Shown: positions 8,477-20,437 of the stretch, one piece after another
Position numbering within the stretch: position 1 is the stretch's first letter
How the letters are laid out: every line of letters starts with the position of its first letter
DNA from: Quatrionicoccus australiensis
GTDB lineage: Bacteria; Pseudomonadota; Gammaproteobacteria; Burkholderiales; Rhodocyclaceae
DNA length: 64,000 bases
Assembly (NCBI RefSeq): GCF_020510425.1
Contig: NZ_JAHBAH010000001.1
Span: forward strand, 1-64,000
Direction of reading: 5' to 3'
Notes under the pieces: model-generated
Seen by the model: the letters and a program-made list of their open reading frames with translations, nothing else
Told to the model about the DNA's origin: nothing
The model's database searches: none
Program-made: the position numbers and the translations under genes

Positions 8477-8902
8477 ATGGCAGAAGACCTGCTCCACAAA
8501 CATTTCGCGCCGTACGAACCCAAAGCGGGTGAAGACTACATGAGCACCAAGCAACTCGCGCATTTCCGCAAGATTCTTGAGACGCTCAAAAAGGAACTCA
8601 GCGAGGATATCGACCGCACCGTGCACACCATGCAGGACGAGGCCACCGTCTTTGCCGACCCGAATGACCGGGCCAGCCAGGAAACCGATATTGCCATCGA
8701 ACTGCGCAATCGCGACCGCGAACGCAAGCTGATCAAGAAGATCGACGAAACGCTGGGTCGCATCGAAAGCGGCGAATACGGCTTCTGTGACAAGTGCGGT
8801 GTCGAAGTTGGCATCAAGCGCTTGGAAGCCCGCCCGACGGCCACCCTGTGCATCGATTGCAAGACGCTGGAAGAAATGAAAGAACGCCAGATGGCGAAAT
8901 AA
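8477..8902 (+). CDS. dksA: RNA polymerase-binding transcription factor DksA
   Basis: A 141-residue DksA. It binds the RNA polymerase secondary channel and works with ppGpp in the stringent response. The coiled-coil tip has the essential pattern D61-x-x-D64-x-A66 (DPNDRA). The four zinc cysteines are present at C104, C107, C125 and C128 (CDKC...CIDC). The start at 8477 is kept rather than the internal ATG (8540) because the preceding residues align with the E. coli N-terminus (PYxxKxGEDYM). It is transcribed towards pnp, with hairpins between the two. Confidence 0.97.
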   Translation: MAEDLLHKHFAPYEPKAGEDYMSTKQLAHFRKILETLKKELSEDIDRTVHTMQDEATVFADPNDRASQETDIAIELRNRDRERKLIKKIDETLGRIESGEYGFCDKCGVEVGIKRLEARPTATLCIDCKTLEEMKERQMAK

Positions 8903-8950
8903 TCGCCAAATCGTTCCGCAGCGGTCGACATCAGTAAAACCGCCAAAAAC

Positions 8951-8974
8951 AAAGGGCGCCGCAAGGCGCCCTTT
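8951..8974. terminator. Shared terminator hairpin between dksA and pnp
   Basis: A perfect 10-bp stem (AAAGGGCGCC / GGCGCCCTTT) with a GCAA loop. On the minus strand it is followed by GTTTTTGG, a fair U-tract for ending pnp. On the plus strand the tract is poorer (CTTTGTGCG). Confidence 0.75.
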
Positions 8975-8983
8975 GTGCGTTCA

Positions 8984-9005
8984 GACTCCCGCCAGGGCGG
9001 GAGTC
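8984..9005. other. Second GC-rich hairpin between dksA and pnp
   Basis: An inverted repeat GACTCCCGCC / GGCGGGAGTC with a 2-base spacer sits 13 bases from the pnp stop. It has no U-tract. It may protect the pnp or dksA mRNA 3' end. Confidence 0.5.
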
Positions 9006-9018
9006 TTCAGCCAGCTGA

Positions 9019-11148
9019 TTACTGGGCAGCTTCCGGTGCGGCAGCCGGGGCCGTACCCTCTTCTGCAGCAACCGCCTTCATCGACAGCTTGACGCGGCCA
9101 CGGTCGTCGGTCTCGAGAACCTTGACGCGAACAACCTGGCCTTCCTTGACGTAGTCTTCGACCTTGTTGACGCGCTCCTGGGCGATCTGCGAGATGTGCA
9201 GCAGACCATCCTTGCCCGGCAACACGGAAACGATCGCACCGAAATCAAGAATCTTCAGCACGGTACCTTCGTAGATCTTGCCGATCTCGACTTCCGCCGT
9301 GATCGCATCGATGCGCGAACGGGCAGCCGCGGCAGCTTCGCCACTGGTCGCGGCGATGGTGATCGTGCCGTCGTCCTGGATGTCGATCGTGGTGCCGGTT
9401 TCTTCGGTCAGCGCGCGAATGACGGCGCCGCCCTTGCCGATCACGTCACGGATCTTTTCCGGGTTGATCTTGAAGGTGTAGAGACGCGGTGCGTAGGCCG
9501 ACATTTCCTCACGCGGACCAGCAGCAGCTTCCTGCATCAGGTTCAGGATGTGCAGACGGGCTTCCTGGGCTTGCGCCAGGGCAACCTGCATGATTTCCTT
9601 GGTGATGCCCTGGATCTTGATATCCATCTGCAGCGCGGTAATACCAGCGGTCGTCCCGGCCACCTTGAAGTCCATGTCGCCGAGGTGATCTTCGTCACCC
9701 AGGATGTCGGTCAGCACGGCGAAACGGTTGCCGTCCTTGATCAGACCCATGGCGATACCGGCAACGTGCGCCTTGAGCGGCACGCCGGCGTCGAGCAGGG
9801 CCAGACAGCCGCCACAAACGGAAGCCATCGACGAGGAACCGTTGGATTCGGTGATTTCCGAAACCAGACGCATCGAGTACGAGAAGTCTTCCGGCTTCGG
9901 CAGCACGGCGAGCAGCGCGCGCTTGGCAAGACGACCATGGCCGATTTCACGACGCTTCGGCGTACCGACACGACCGCATTCGCCGGTGGCGTACGGGGGC
10001 ATGTTGTAATGCAGCATGAAGCGGTCGCGGTATTCGCCAGCCAGCGCGTCGATGATCTGTTCGTCGCGGTTGGTACCAAGCGTGGCAACCGCCAGCGCCT
10101 GGGTTTCACCGCGGGTGAACAGGGCCGAACCGTGGGTACGCGGCAGGACGCCGGAACGCATGGTGATCGGACGCACGGTACGCGTGTTGCGACCGTCGAT
10201 ACGCGGGGCACCGCTCAGGATGCGGCCGCGCACGATGGAGGCTTCGATTTCATGGAACAGGTTGCCGACGGTGTTTTCATCCGAGGCGCCCTCGGCACCG
10301 GTACACAGGGCGGCAACGGCTTCGGCGCGGATGACCTTGACGGCCTGGCTGCGCGTTTGCTTGACGGTGATGTTGTAGGCTTCTTCGAGCTTGGCCGTGA
10401 CCAGGGCCGACAGGCTGGCAACCAGCGCTTCGTCCTTGGGAGCAGCTTGCCAATCCCATTCCGGCTTGCCGGCCTCTTCAACCAGTTCGTTGATGGCGTT
10501 GATCGCCTTCTGCATTTCGGTGTGACCGAAAACAACAGCACCGAGCATGATTTCTTCGGACAGTTGGTCGGCTTCGGATTCAACCATCAGCACGGCAGCT
10601 TCGGTACCGGCAACAACGAGGTCGAGCTGGCTGGACTTGAGCTGGCTCAGGGTCGGGCACAGGACGTACTGACCGTCGATATAGCCAACGCGGGCAGCAC
10701 CGATCGGGCCATTGAACGGCACACCGGAAATAGCCAGGGCGGCAGAAGCGCCGATCAGGGCCGGGATATCGGAGTCAACTTCCGGGTTCAGCGACATCAC
10801 CGTGGCGATGACCTGAACTTCGTTGTAGAAACCTTCCGGGAACAGCGGACGGATCGGGCGGTCGATCAGGCGGCAGGTCAGCGTTTCCTTTTCGGAAGGA
10901 CGACCTTCGCGCTTGAAGAAGCCACCGGGGATACGACCGGCAGCGTAAACTTTTTCCTGATAATCAACGGTCAGCGGGAAGAAATCCTGACCCGGCTTGG
11001 CACTCTTGGCAGCCACGACGGTAACCAGAACAACGGTTTCTTCCATGGAAACGAGGACGGCACCGCCAGCCTGGCGGGCAACTTCGCCGGTCTCGATGGT
11101 GACCTGATGGTCGCCATAGGCGAAGGTCTTTTTCACGACATTAAACAT
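9019..11148 (-). CDS. pnp: Polyribonucleotide nucleotidyltransferase (PNPase)
   Basis: A 709-residue enzyme with AAAGGAA just before the ATG. PNPase degrades RNA 3'-5' phosphorolytically and is part of the degradosome. Two RNase PH domains (about 1-220 and 310-545) flank an all-alpha linker; then come a KH domain ([19 protein letters not shown]) and an S1 domain ([20 protein letters not shown]). The C-terminal tail is Ala-rich. It follows rpsO on the same strand as in most proteobacteria, with a terminator in between. Its leader is unusually rich in GTT/TTG repeats. Confidence 0.98.
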   Translation of the reverse strand: MFNVVKKTFAYGDHQVTIETGEVARQAGGAVLVSMEETVVLVTVVAAKSAKPGQDFFPLTVDYQEKVYAAGRIPGGFFKREGRPSEKETLTCRLIDRPIRPLFPEGFYNEVQVIATVMSLNPEVDSDIPALIGASAALAISGVPFNGPIGAARVGYIDGQYVLCPTLSQLKSSQLDLVVAGTEAAVLMVESEADQLSEEIMLGAVVFGHTEMQKAINAINELVEEAGKPEWDWQAAPKDEALVASLSALVTAKLEEAYNITVKQTRSQAVKVIRAEAVAALCTGAEGASDENTVGNLFHEIEASIVRGRILSGAPRIDGRNTRTVRPITMRSGVLPRTHGSALFTRGETQALAVATLGTNRDEQIIDALAGEYRDRFMLHYNMPPYATGECGRVGTPKRREIGHGRLAKRALLAVLPKPEDFSYSMRLVSEITESNGSSSMASVCGGCLALLDAGVPLKAHVAGIAMGLIKDGNRFAVLTDILGDEDHLGDMDFKVAGTTAGITALQMDIKIQGITKEIMQVALAQAQEARLHILNLMQEAAAGPREEMSAYAPRLYTFKINPEKIRDVIGKGGAVIRALTEETGTTIDIQDDGTITIAATSGEAAAAARSRIDAITAEVEIGKIYEGTVLKILDFGAIVSVLPGKDGLLHISQIAQERVNKVEDYVKEGQVVRVKVLETDDRGRVKLSMKAVAAEEGTAPAAAPEAAQ

Positions 11149-11159
11149 ATATTCCTTTC

Positions 11160-11215
11160 ACTCTCATCACAATTAACAACAATAACAACAACTTACAACA
11201 ACGAAAAAACAAGTT
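11160..11215 (-). other. GTT/TTG-rich leader of pnp
   Basis: Read on the minus strand, the about 55 bases upstream of the pnp ribosome binding site are mainly repeats of GTT/TTG with few stable pairings. In E. coli the pnp leader is an RNase III/PNPase autoregulatory target, but that one is a long hairpin and I do not see an equivalent here. Confidence 0.45.
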
Positions 11216-11230
11216 CGGAAAATGCAAAAA

Positions 11231-11256
11231 AGCGGCCGGGAGAATTCCGGGCCGCT
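11231..11256 (-). terminator. Rho-independent terminator of rpsO
   Basis: Minus-strand stem AGCGGCC paired with GGCCGCT, followed by TTTTTTGC. It lies 21 bases after the rpsO stop and before the pnp leader, the usual partial-readthrough position. Confidence 0.85.
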
Positions 11257-11277
11257 CTTTCTTGGCTTTGGTGCTGC

Positions 11278-11547
11278 TTACTTACGCAGACCAAGGCGGG
11301 TAATCAGGGTACGGTAGGCATCAACATTCTTGCCCTTGAGGTAATCGAGCAGCTTGCGACGCTGATTGACCATACGCAGCAGACCACGACGCGAGTGGTG
11401 ATCCTTCTTGTGTTCCTTGAAGTGCGGGGTCAGTTCATTGATGCGGGCGGTCAGCAGGGCGACCTGAACTTCGGGAGAACCGGTGTCGCCTTGGGCGCGC
11501 TGGAACTCGGCGACGACGCCGGCTTTGGTTTCGGTGGTGAATGCCAT
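11278..11547 (-). CDS. rpsO: 30S ribosomal protein S15
   Basis: An 89-residue protein of exactly the normal length. It binds 16S rRNA in the central domain and helps form bridges to the 50S subunit. The conserved block [20 protein letters not shown] is complete, and the C-terminus ends [12 protein letters not shown] as in other S15 proteins. AAAGAGAG precedes the ATG. It lies between truB and pnp, as in most proteobacteria. Confidence 0.98.
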   Translation of the reverse strand: MAFTTETKAGVVAEFQRAQGDTGSPEVQVALLTARINELTPHFKEHKKDHHSRRGLLRMVNQRRKLLDYLKGKNVDAYRTLITRLGLRK

Positions 11548-11614
11548 TTCAAACTCTCTTTCATGGTTACGACGCCGCCCCGGTTTGATAGAGCAAGCGC
11601 CAGTTGGATAAAAT

Positions 11615-11633
11615 TTTCCGTTGGCGACGGAAA
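11615..11633 (-). terminator. Possible terminator downstream of truB
   Basis: A 7-bp stem TTTCCGT / ACGGAAA with a 5-base loop; on the minus strand it is followed by ATTTTAT. It separates truB from rpsO. The U-tract is short, so readthrough is likely. Confidence 0.5.
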
Positions 11634-11651
11634 GCGCAGCAGTATATCAGC

Positions 11652-12551
11652 TTAAATAGCCAATTGCACCAGACGTTTCGGCCACAAGCGACCATCGCCA
11701 CCTGGCTCGCCCACACCGATCAGTTGATCACCGGCATAGACCCGGATCTTTCCGCTCAGGCCGGCCGGCAAATCGACCGGATTGCCATGCCGGAAACGCG
11801 ACTCTGCCTCACCTTCGACCGTAACAATCGGCAAGGTATGCACCAGCGCATCGACGGGCTGCAGACGCGCCATTCGCCCCGCCTCGTCGAGCGCCTCAAG
11901 TTCGGCCAGCGTCACGGCATTGACCAGATCGAGATCACCGACCACGGTACGCCGCAAAGCCGTCAGATGCGCACCACAGCCAAGCTCACGCCCGATGTCG
12001 GCGGCCAGCACGCGGATATAGGTTCCCTTGCTGCACGCAACACGCAAGCTCAGGCTGTCGCCGCTGAAAGCGAGACACTCGAGACGATGAATGGTCACCG
12101 CCCTCGCCTCTCGCTCAACCTCGATACCCTGACGAGCCAGCTCGTAAAGCGGCCGACCATCGCGCTTGAGCGCTGAGTGCATGGGCGGAATCTGCTGCAG
12201 GTCACCGGTAAACATCGGCAAAACGCGGAAAATGTCGCTTTCCGTGACGTTGACCGCGGCTGTTTCCAGCACCTTACCCTCAGCGTCACCGGAATCCGTC
12301 GTCACACCCAACTTGAGGACAGCCTCATAGGTCTTGTCGGCATCGAGCAGATCGGCCGAGAATTTGGTCGCTTCGCCGAAACATAGCGGCAAAAGGCCGG
12401 TCGCCAGAGGATCGAGAGTGCCGGTATGCCCGCCCTTGGCCGCCGAAAACAAACGACGCGCCTTTTGCAGCGCGTCGTTCGAAGTCAGGCCGATCGGTTT
12501 GTCGAGCAATAGAACACCATCGACCCGTTTCCAGGTCTTCTTCACTTGCAT
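11652..12551 (-). CDS. truB: tRNA pseudouridine(55) synthase TruB
   Basis: A 299-residue enzyme that makes pseudouridine 55 in the T-loop of tRNAs. The catalytic Asp is D47 in GGHTGTLDPLATG. The N-terminal DGVLLLDKPIGLTSN block is typical, and the C-terminal part (GKIRVYAGDQLIGVGE) is a PUA-like domain. It starts 5 bases after rbfA, so the two are co-transcribed within the nusA-infB operon. Confidence 0.97.
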   Translation of the reverse strand: MQVKKTWKRVDGVLLLDKPIGLTSNDALQKARRLFSAAKGGHTGTLDPLATGLLPLCFGEATKFSADLLDADKTYEAVLKLGVTTDSGDAEGKVLETAAVNVTESDIFRVLPMFTGDLQQIPPMHSALKRDGRPLYELARQGIEVEREARAVTIHRLECLAFSGDSLSLRVACSKGTYIRVLAADIGRELGCGAHLTALRRTVVGDLDLVNAVTLAELEALDEAGRMARLQPVDALVHTLPIVTVEGEAESRFRHGNPVDLPAGLSGKIRVYAGDQLIGVGEPGGDGRLWPKRLVQLAI

Positions 12552-12556
12552 GGTGT

Positions 12557-12927
12557 TCAGTCTTCCGGGGTCAGGTCGCTGAGCGCGTTGGCCCGCTCGA
12601 TCAGCGCCGACATGCTGGCGCCGTGCTGGATCGAGTTGTCGTAGACGAAATGCAGCTCAGGCAGGGTATGGATGTGGATGCGCCGGCCAAGTTCGCGACG
12701 CAGGAAACCGGAAGCACGCTTCAAGCCCTGCATGACCTCGTCGAGATGCTCGTCGTTGAGCGTCGCGAAGAAGACCTTGGCATGCGCATAATCCGGCGTC
12801 AACTCGACAGCCGTCAGGCTGACCATGCCGACGCGCGGATCCTTCAACTCGGTGCGAATGAGGTCGGCAAGGTCGCGGCGAACCTGCTCCGCGACCCGGT
12901 CACTACGCTGAAAACCTTTTTTCTTCA

Positions 12928-12928
<1 letters not shown>
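12557..12928 (-). CDS. rbfA: Ribosome-binding factor A
   Basis: A 123-residue KH-fold protein needed for maturation of the 30S subunit. Recognisable blocks are the N-terminal RSDRVAEQVRRDLADLI and LPELHFVYDNSIQHGASM near the C-terminus. Its ATG shares one base with the infB stop (TAATG), so the two genes are translationally coupled. Confidence 0.96.
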
Positions 12929-15678
<2,750 letters not shown>

Positions 15679-15694
15679 ACTTGCTACCTCCCGC

Positions 15695-17167
15695 TCACTC
15701 AAACCAGTGAGCACGTGCCTTCAGAATAAGTTCCTTGGCACGCTCATCGTCAATGCCGGTCATTTCAGTCAATTCATCGACAGCCAGTTCGGCGAGGTCG
15801 TCGCGCGTCTTGATGTCGTGACCAGCCAGTTTTGCGGCCAGCTCTTTGCTCATGCCTTCCAGACCGATCAGATCGTCTGAAACACTTTCAAGCTGCTCTT
15901 CAGTCGCGATGGCTTCAGTCAGCAACACGTTACGGGCGCGGTTACGCAACTCGTTAACGATGTCTTCGTCGAGACCATCGATTTCCAGCATTTCTGCCAG
16001 CGGCACATAGGCCACTTCTTCCAGCGTCGAGAAGCCTTCCTCGATCAGCAGATCGGCGAGTTCTTCGTCGATATCCAGCTTTTCCATGAAGACAACACGG
16101 GTCACTGCGTATTCGGCTTCGGAACGCTTGGCCGACTCGTCCTGGGTCATCAGATTGATGGTCCAGCCGGTCAACTCGGAAGCGAGGCGAACATTCTGAC
16201 CACTGCGTCCGATGGCGATGGCGAGATTGTCTTCGTCCACCACGACATCCATGACGTGCTTTTCCTCATCGACAACGATGGAGGAAACCTCGGCCGGCGA
16301 CAGCGCACCGATCACGAACTGGGCCGGATCAGCCGACCACAGGACGATATCGATGTTCTCGCCACCGATTTCGTTACGGACAGCGGTCACCCGCGAACCA
16401 CGCAGACCGACACAGGTACCGATCGGATCAACGCGCGGATCGTTCGACTTGACGGCAATTTTGGCACGCAGACCGGGGTCGCGGGCACAAGCCTTGAGTT
16501 CCATCAGGCCGTCGGCGATTTCCGGCACTTCCATGTCGAACAGCTTGATGATGAATTCAGGCGCGGTACGCGACAGGATGATCTGCGGACCACGCGCATT
16601 GCGGTCGATGCGCAGCAGGTAGGCACGAATGCGATCGCCAACCCGGAGGTTTTCCTTGGGGATCATCTGGTCACGCGGCAGCAGGGCTTCGATCTTGCCG
16701 GCCTCGACGATCGCGTTGCCACGCTCCATGCGCTTGATGGTGCCGGAAACGACATGTTCCTTGCGATCCAGGAAGTCGGTCAGGATCTGCTCGCGCTCGG
16801 CGTCGCGAATCTTCTGCAGAATGACCTGCTTGGCAGCCTGGGCGCCGATCCGACCGAAATCGATAGGCTCCAGCCCTTCTTCGAGCGTATCGCCAACCTC
16901 GATCTCCGGATCGTCTTTTTGCGCTTCGGAAAGCGGCACTTCGAGGTATTCGTTGACGTATTCGTTGTCGGGCACGACCTGCCAGCGACGGAAGGAGTCG
17001 TAGTTACCGGTATTACGGTCGATCGAAACGCGAACATCGGCTTCGTCATGGATACGCTTCTTGGTCGCTGACGCGAGCGCCAGTTCAAGGGCAGCGAAGA
17101 CGATTTCCTTGCCGACGTTCTTCTCGCGGGCCAAAGCATCGACCAGTAGCAAAATTTCACGGCTCAT
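15695..17167 (-). CDS. nusA: Transcription termination/antitermination factor NusA
   Basis: A 490-residue protein of usual proteobacterial length. It binds RNA polymerase and RNA during pausing, termination and antitermination. The parts are an N-terminal polymerase-binding domain, an S1 domain (about 135-200, [18 protein letters not shown]), two KH domains ([38 protein letters not shown]), and two acidic C-terminal repeats containing helix-hairpin-helix segments. It starts 21 bases after rimP. Confidence 0.98.
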   Translation of the reverse strand: MSREILLLVDALAREKNVGKEIVFAALELALASATKKRIHDEADVRVSIDRNTGNYDSFRRWQVVPDNEYVNEYLEVPLSEAQKDDPEIEVGDTLEEGLEPIDFGRIGAQAAKQVILQKIRDAEREQILTDFLDRKEHVVSGTIKRMERGNAIVEAGKIEALLPRDQMIPKENLRVGDRIRAYLLRIDRNARGPQIILSRTAPEFIIKLFDMEVPEIADGLMELKACARDPGLRAKIAVKSNDPRVDPIGTCVGLRGSRVTAVRNEIGGENIDIVLWSADPAQFVIGALSPAEVSSIVVDEEKHVMDVVVDEDNLAIAIGRSGQNVRLASELTGWTINLMTQDESAKRSEAEYAVTRVVFMEKLDIDEELADLLIEEGFSTLEEVAYVPLAEMLEIDGLDEDIVNELRNRARNVLLTEAIATEEQLESVSDDLIGLEGMSKELAAKLAGHDIKTRDDLAELAVDELTEMTGIDDERAKELILKARAHWFE

Positions 17168-17188
17168 GGGCTAAAACCTCCTAGTCCT

Positions 17189-17629
17189 TCAGTCGAATCG
17201 CGGCACTAAACGTGCCTTTTCGATATTATTAAATTCGAGTTCCACTTCATCTTTTTCCAGTTGCAGGCCGACCTTGCCATCCTTCAGGCCGAGCAACCGA
17301 CCCTGGAAATTGCGGCGACCGGCATGCGGAATGCGCAGCTTGATCTGGATATCCTGACCGGCGAAACGCTCGAAATCGGCAGCCTTCTTGACAACGCGAT
17401 CGAGACCCGGCGAGGAGATTTCAAGGCGGTCAAAATCGACATTTTCCACCTCGAACACACGCGACAACTGATTGGAAACCTTGGCGCAATCCTCGACATC
17501 AATACCGGTCGCCTTTTCAGGAAGATCGATAAAGACGCGAATCGTACGGCCGCGCGGCGACATCTCGACATCGACGAGTTCATAACCCAGACCGGTAACG
17601 GTCGTTTCAAGCAGCGTGTTTAAATCCAT
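17189..17629 (-). CDS. rimP: Ribosome maturation factor RimP
   Basis: A 146-residue protein acting in 30S assembly. It has the family blocks GLGYELVDVEM, KVSNQLSRVFEVEN and LEISSPGLDR. The start is ambiguous: ATG 17629 or GTG 17635, two codons apart, and neither has a visible Shine-Dalgarno sequence. Instead a terminator-like hairpin and its U-tract run right up to the start. It heads the rimP-nusA-infB-rbfA-truB operon. Confidence 0.94.
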   Translation of the reverse strand: MDLNTLLETTVTGLGYELVDVEMSPRGRTIRVFIDLPEKATGIDVEDCAKVSNQLSRVFEVENVDFDRLEISSPGLDRVVKKAADFERFAGQDIQIKLRIPHAGRRNFQGRLLGLKDGKVGLQLEKDEVELEFNNIEKARLVPRFD

Positions 17630-17635
17630 AGCCAC

Positions 17636-17660
17636 AAATAAAAAATGGGCGAAACGCCCA
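17636..17660 (-). terminator. Intrinsic terminator/attenuator immediately before rimP
   Basis: On the minus strand a perfect TGGGCG / CGCCCA stem with a TTT loop is followed by TTTTTTATTT, which ends at the rimP start. It could end the upstream rluB transcript. It also lies downstream of a good promoter at 17714-17742, so it would sit in the leader of the rimP operon. Confidence 0.75.
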
Positions 17661-17713
17661 CCTTGCCAAAAAAAGATGCCCCGCCAAAAACGACGGGAGG
17701 AACAAACCCGTGA

Positions 17714-17742
17714 ATTATAACGAGTTTATCGCCTCCCGTAAA
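17714..17742 (-). promoter_or_regulatory. Sigma-70 promoter of the rimP-nusA-infB operon
   Basis: On the minus strand TTTACG (17737-17742) and a perfect TATAAT (17714-17719) are 17 bases apart. The predicted transcript starts about 75 bases before rimP and passes through the terminator-like hairpin at 17646-17660. Confidence 0.65.
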
Positions 17743-17757
17743 TGAATCTGGCTGACT

Positions 17758-18804
17758 TTATGCACTCTCTGCGTGCGTTTGCGCCGGATTGATCGTTTTT
17801 TCCAGCTCACGCAGCAAAGCCTTGACATCACCCTCCGCCAGTTCGCGCACCCAGCCACGTTTCAACTGCGGCGGCAGGTTGAACGGGCCATAGCGCACAC
17901 GAATCAGGCGACTGACCGTACAGTTGACCGCCTCGAACATGCGCCGCACCTCGCGATTGCGGCCTTCGAAAATCGTCACGCGATACCAGTGATTGGCGCC
18001 TTCGCCACCACCGTCGGTCAAACTGGCGAAGTTGGCCGGACCATCTTCGAGCTCAATGCCCTCGAGTAACTGCTTTTGTGCCTCCAGCGTCAGTTCACCG
18101 AGAACGCGCACGGCGTACTCGCGAACCAGTTCGGAACTCGGATGCATCAGCTTGTTGGCCAGTTCGCCCGAGGTCGTAAACAACAGCAGACCGGAGGTAT
18201 TGAAGTCGAGACGTCCGACCGCGATCCAGCGCCCGCCACGAATGCGCGGCAAGGCGGCGAATACCGAGGGACGGCCATCCGGGTCGTCGCGCGAAACGAT
18301 TTCGCCTTCCGGCTTGTGATACATGACAATGCGCGGCGTCCGGGTGGTGGTGAAACGAACATTCACCAGGCGCCCGCCGATCTTGATCTTGTCGGTCGGA
18401 ATGACGCTCTGGCCGAGATGGGCCGGAACGCCATTAACCGTGATCCGGCCGGCGGCGATCCACTCCTCCATTTCGCGGCGTGAGCCGATACCGGCCTGGG
18501 CCAGCACCTTTTGCAAACGCTCCGGCTTGGACTCAAGCAGCGGCTTGCCGTTGCGCCCGACCGTGCCGCGATTGGCACGCCCGGATTGCGGCCCGAGACG
18601 CTGCCGCTTGGGCTTGGCGACGACCTCGGCGGCAGGCGCTTCGGCAAAATCCTCGCTTGGCGCGGGTTCGCGATTGACGGTGCGGGCCGCAGCGCGCCCA
18701 GCCCCCATCTTGAAGCGCGGCCGCTCGCCGGAGGCGTCCGGACGACTTGCTGCGCCCTCGCCCTTTTTCATCGGCGCACGCAGCGGTGTTTTTTTAGTTT
18801 TCAT
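17758..18804 (-). CDS. rluB: 23S rRNA pseudouridine(2605) synthase RluB
   Basis: A 348-residue RsuA/RluB-family enzyme. A basic, low-complexity N-terminus (about 1-90) precedes an S4 RNA-binding domain ([20 protein letters not shown]). The catalytic domain follows, with D200 in [12 protein letters not shown] and [10 protein letters not shown] later. RluB is preferred over RluE/RluF because of the scpA-scpB-rluB neighbourhood. It overlaps scpB by 11 bases. Confidence 0.92.
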   Translation of the reverse strand: MKTKKTPLRAPMKKGEGAASRPDASGERPRFKMGAGRAAARTVNREPAPSEDFAEAPAAEVVAKPKRQRLGPQSGRANRGTVGRNGKPLLESKPERLQKVLAQAGIGSRREMEEWIAAGRITVNGVPAHLGQSVIPTDKIKIGGRLVNVRFTTTRTPRIVMYHKPEGEIVSRDDPDGRPSVFAALPRIRGGRWIAVGRLDFNTSGLLLFTTSGELANKLMHPSSELVREYAVRVLGELTLEAQKQLLEGIELEDGPANFASLTDGGGEGANHWYRVTIFEGRNREVRRMFEAVNCTVSRLIRVRYGPFNLPPQLKRGWVRELAEGDVKALLRELEKTINPAQTHAESA

Positions 18805-19336
18805 GGTTCAGCTCCAGTGTCTGGCTGATTTGTTCGAGCGGCGGCAGTTCACTGACGCTGCGCAGGCCCAGATCATCGAGAAATTGTTTGGTCGTGGCAA
18901 ACAGTGCCGGCCGACCGGGGGTGTCACGATGGCCGACGACGTCGATCCAGCCTCGCTCTTCCAGTGTTTTTACTACATTGCTATTGACCGCCACGCCGCG
19001 AATTTCTTCGATATCGCCGCGCGTCACCGGCTGACGATAGGCAATGATCGCCAACGTTTCCAGCATCGCCCGCGAATAGCGGGGCGGTTTTTCCGGATTC
19101 AGCCGTTCCAGATAAGGCAGATATTCGACCCGCGTCCGGAAACGCCAGCCCGAAGCCAGTTGAATCAGCTCGACCGGGCGCTCTTCCCACTCTTCGCGCA
19201 ACTGATCGAGCAATTTGCGCAGCGTATCGGTCGACAGTTCCTCATCGAACATTTTGCGCAGTTCGAGTGGCGTCATCGGCTCGCGGGCAGCGAGCAAGGC
19301 CGCCTCAAGCACCTTCTTGACCAGACTCGGTTCCAC
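18794..19336 (-). CDS. scpB: Segregation and condensation protein B
   Basis: A 180-residue winged-helix protein that forms the SMC-ScpA-ScpB complex for chromosome segregation. Typical stretches are [20 protein letters not shown] and [17 protein letters not shown]. It overlaps scpA by 32 bases and rluB by 11 bases, so the three are translated as a coupled unit. No smc gene is visible in the window. Confidence 0.95.
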   Translation of the reverse strand: MEPSLVKKVLEAALLAAREPMTPLELRKMFDEELSTDTLRKLLDQLREEWEERPVELIQLASGWRFRTRVEYLPYLERLNPEKPPRYSRAMLETLAIIAYRQPVTRGDIEEIRGVAVNSNVVKTLEERGWIDVVGHRDTPGRPALFATTKQFLDDLGLRSVSELPPLEQISQTLELNHEN

Positions 19337-20150
19337 CTTGGTGCACTCTCACATAAATCGGCGCAAAGGCCTCGGTTTGGGTAAATTCGACCAGCTTTTC
19401 GCGGGCCAGCTCAAGCATGGCGAGAAAATGCACGACCAGACCGGGCGCGCCCATTTCCGGATCGAACATGGTTTCGAACTGCACGAAACCGCCGCGTTCC
19501 TGCAAAAGACGCAGGATGATGCCCATATGTTCGCGCACTGACAACTCTTCGCGCCCGATTTTATGGTGTTTGTGCAAGCTCGCCTGGCGCACCACCGCCA
19601 TCCAGGCTTCTTTCAGATCATCGACCGAAACCTCCGGCAAGCGCACGTAGAGCGATTTTTCAACCAGCGTCTCGACCCAGTAGAACTCGCGATCCGCCTG
19701 CGGCAACTCGTTGAGCTTCTGGCCGGCGACCTTCATCTGCTCGTATTCCATCAGCCGGCGCACCAGCTCGGCGCGCGGATCTTCGCCCTCCTCACCTTCA
19801 CCCAGCTTCGGGCGCGGCAGCAGCATGCGCGACTTGATCTCGATCAGCATTGCTGCCATCACCAGATATTCGGCGGCCAGTTCGAGATTGCTCGCCTGCA
19901 TGCTGTCGATGTAAGCCAGATATTGCTTGGTCAGCGGCGCCATCGGAATGTCGAGGATATCGACATTGGCCTTTCGGATCAGGTAAAGCAGCAGGTCAAG
20001 CGGCCCTTCGAAGGCGTCGAGCATGATCTCGAGCGCATCCGGCGGAATGTAGAGATCCTGCGGCAGGTGCTCCATGGCCTCGCCATAAATGCGGGCAACC
20101 GGAACAAAAAGATCCGCTGCAGGCAGGTCGACCGTTGCGCTCATGCTCAC
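19305..20150 (-). CDS. scpA: Segregation and condensation protein A
   Basis: A 281-residue kleisin-like partner of SMC. The block [19 protein letters not shown] is diagnostic, followed by [20 protein letters not shown]. The GTG at 20150 is chosen because it overlaps the stop of the preceding gene in a GTGA; ATG 20144 is a two-codon-shorter alternative. Compared with other ScpA proteins the N-terminus carries about 35 extra residues. Confidence 0.95.
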   Translation of the reverse strand: MSMSATVDLPAADLFVPVARIYGEAMEHLPQDLYIPPDALEIMLDAFEGPLDLLLYLIRKANVDILDIPMAPLTKQYLAYIDSMQASNLELAAEYLVMAAMLIEIKSRMLLPRPKLGEGEEGEDPRAELVRRLMEYEQMKVAGQKLNELPQADREFYWVETLVEKSLYVRLPEVSVDDLKEAWMAVVRQASLHKHHKIGREELSVREHMGIILRLLQERGGFVQFETMFDPEMGAPGLVVHFLAMLELAREKLVEFTQTEAFAPIYVRVHQGGTESGQEGA

Positions 20151-20437
20151 GAGGCGACCGAACGACCCTTGCTCTTGTAATGCAGATGCAGATTACGCAG
20201 ATAAATTACGACTGGCAGCGCCTGCCCGAAGATGAACACCGGGTCCTTGCGATGGATGGCATAGATGACCAGCACCAGACTACCGGCCAGGCTGAAGTAC
20301 CAGAAGGCAACCGGAATCACCACCCGCTTTGCCTTTTCGCTACTCCACCACTGGATCACGAAACGCATCATGAACAGCGCCTGGCCGCCAAAGCCGATGC
20401 CGATCCAGATCAGGGACTCCCAGTCATAACCGAACAT
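20147..20437 (-). CDS. Lipid-A-biosynthesis N-terminal (LAB_N) domain membrane protein
   Basis: A 96-residue protein with three likely membrane segments. The conserved core FGGQALFMMRFVIQWWSSEK followed by VVIPVAFWYFSLAGSL marks the LAB_N domain, which is often found next to or fused with lipid A modifying or glycosyltransferase proteins. No such partner is near. It shares one base with the end of trpS and 4 bases with scpA. Its function is unknown. Confidence 0.87.
   Translation of the reverse strand: MFGYDWESLIWIGIGFGGQALFMMRFVIQWWSSEKAKRVVIPVAFWYFSLAGSLVLVIYAIHRKDPVFIFGQALPVVIYLRNLHLHYKSKGRSVAS

Noticed and set aside
9196..11655. An 819-codon plus-strand open frame across pnp and rpsO
   Set aside because: It is the mirror of highly codon-biased GC-rich genes on the other strand; the protein is low in hydrophobic residues and looks like no family. 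The same holds for long antisense frames over infB, thrS, hom and alaA.
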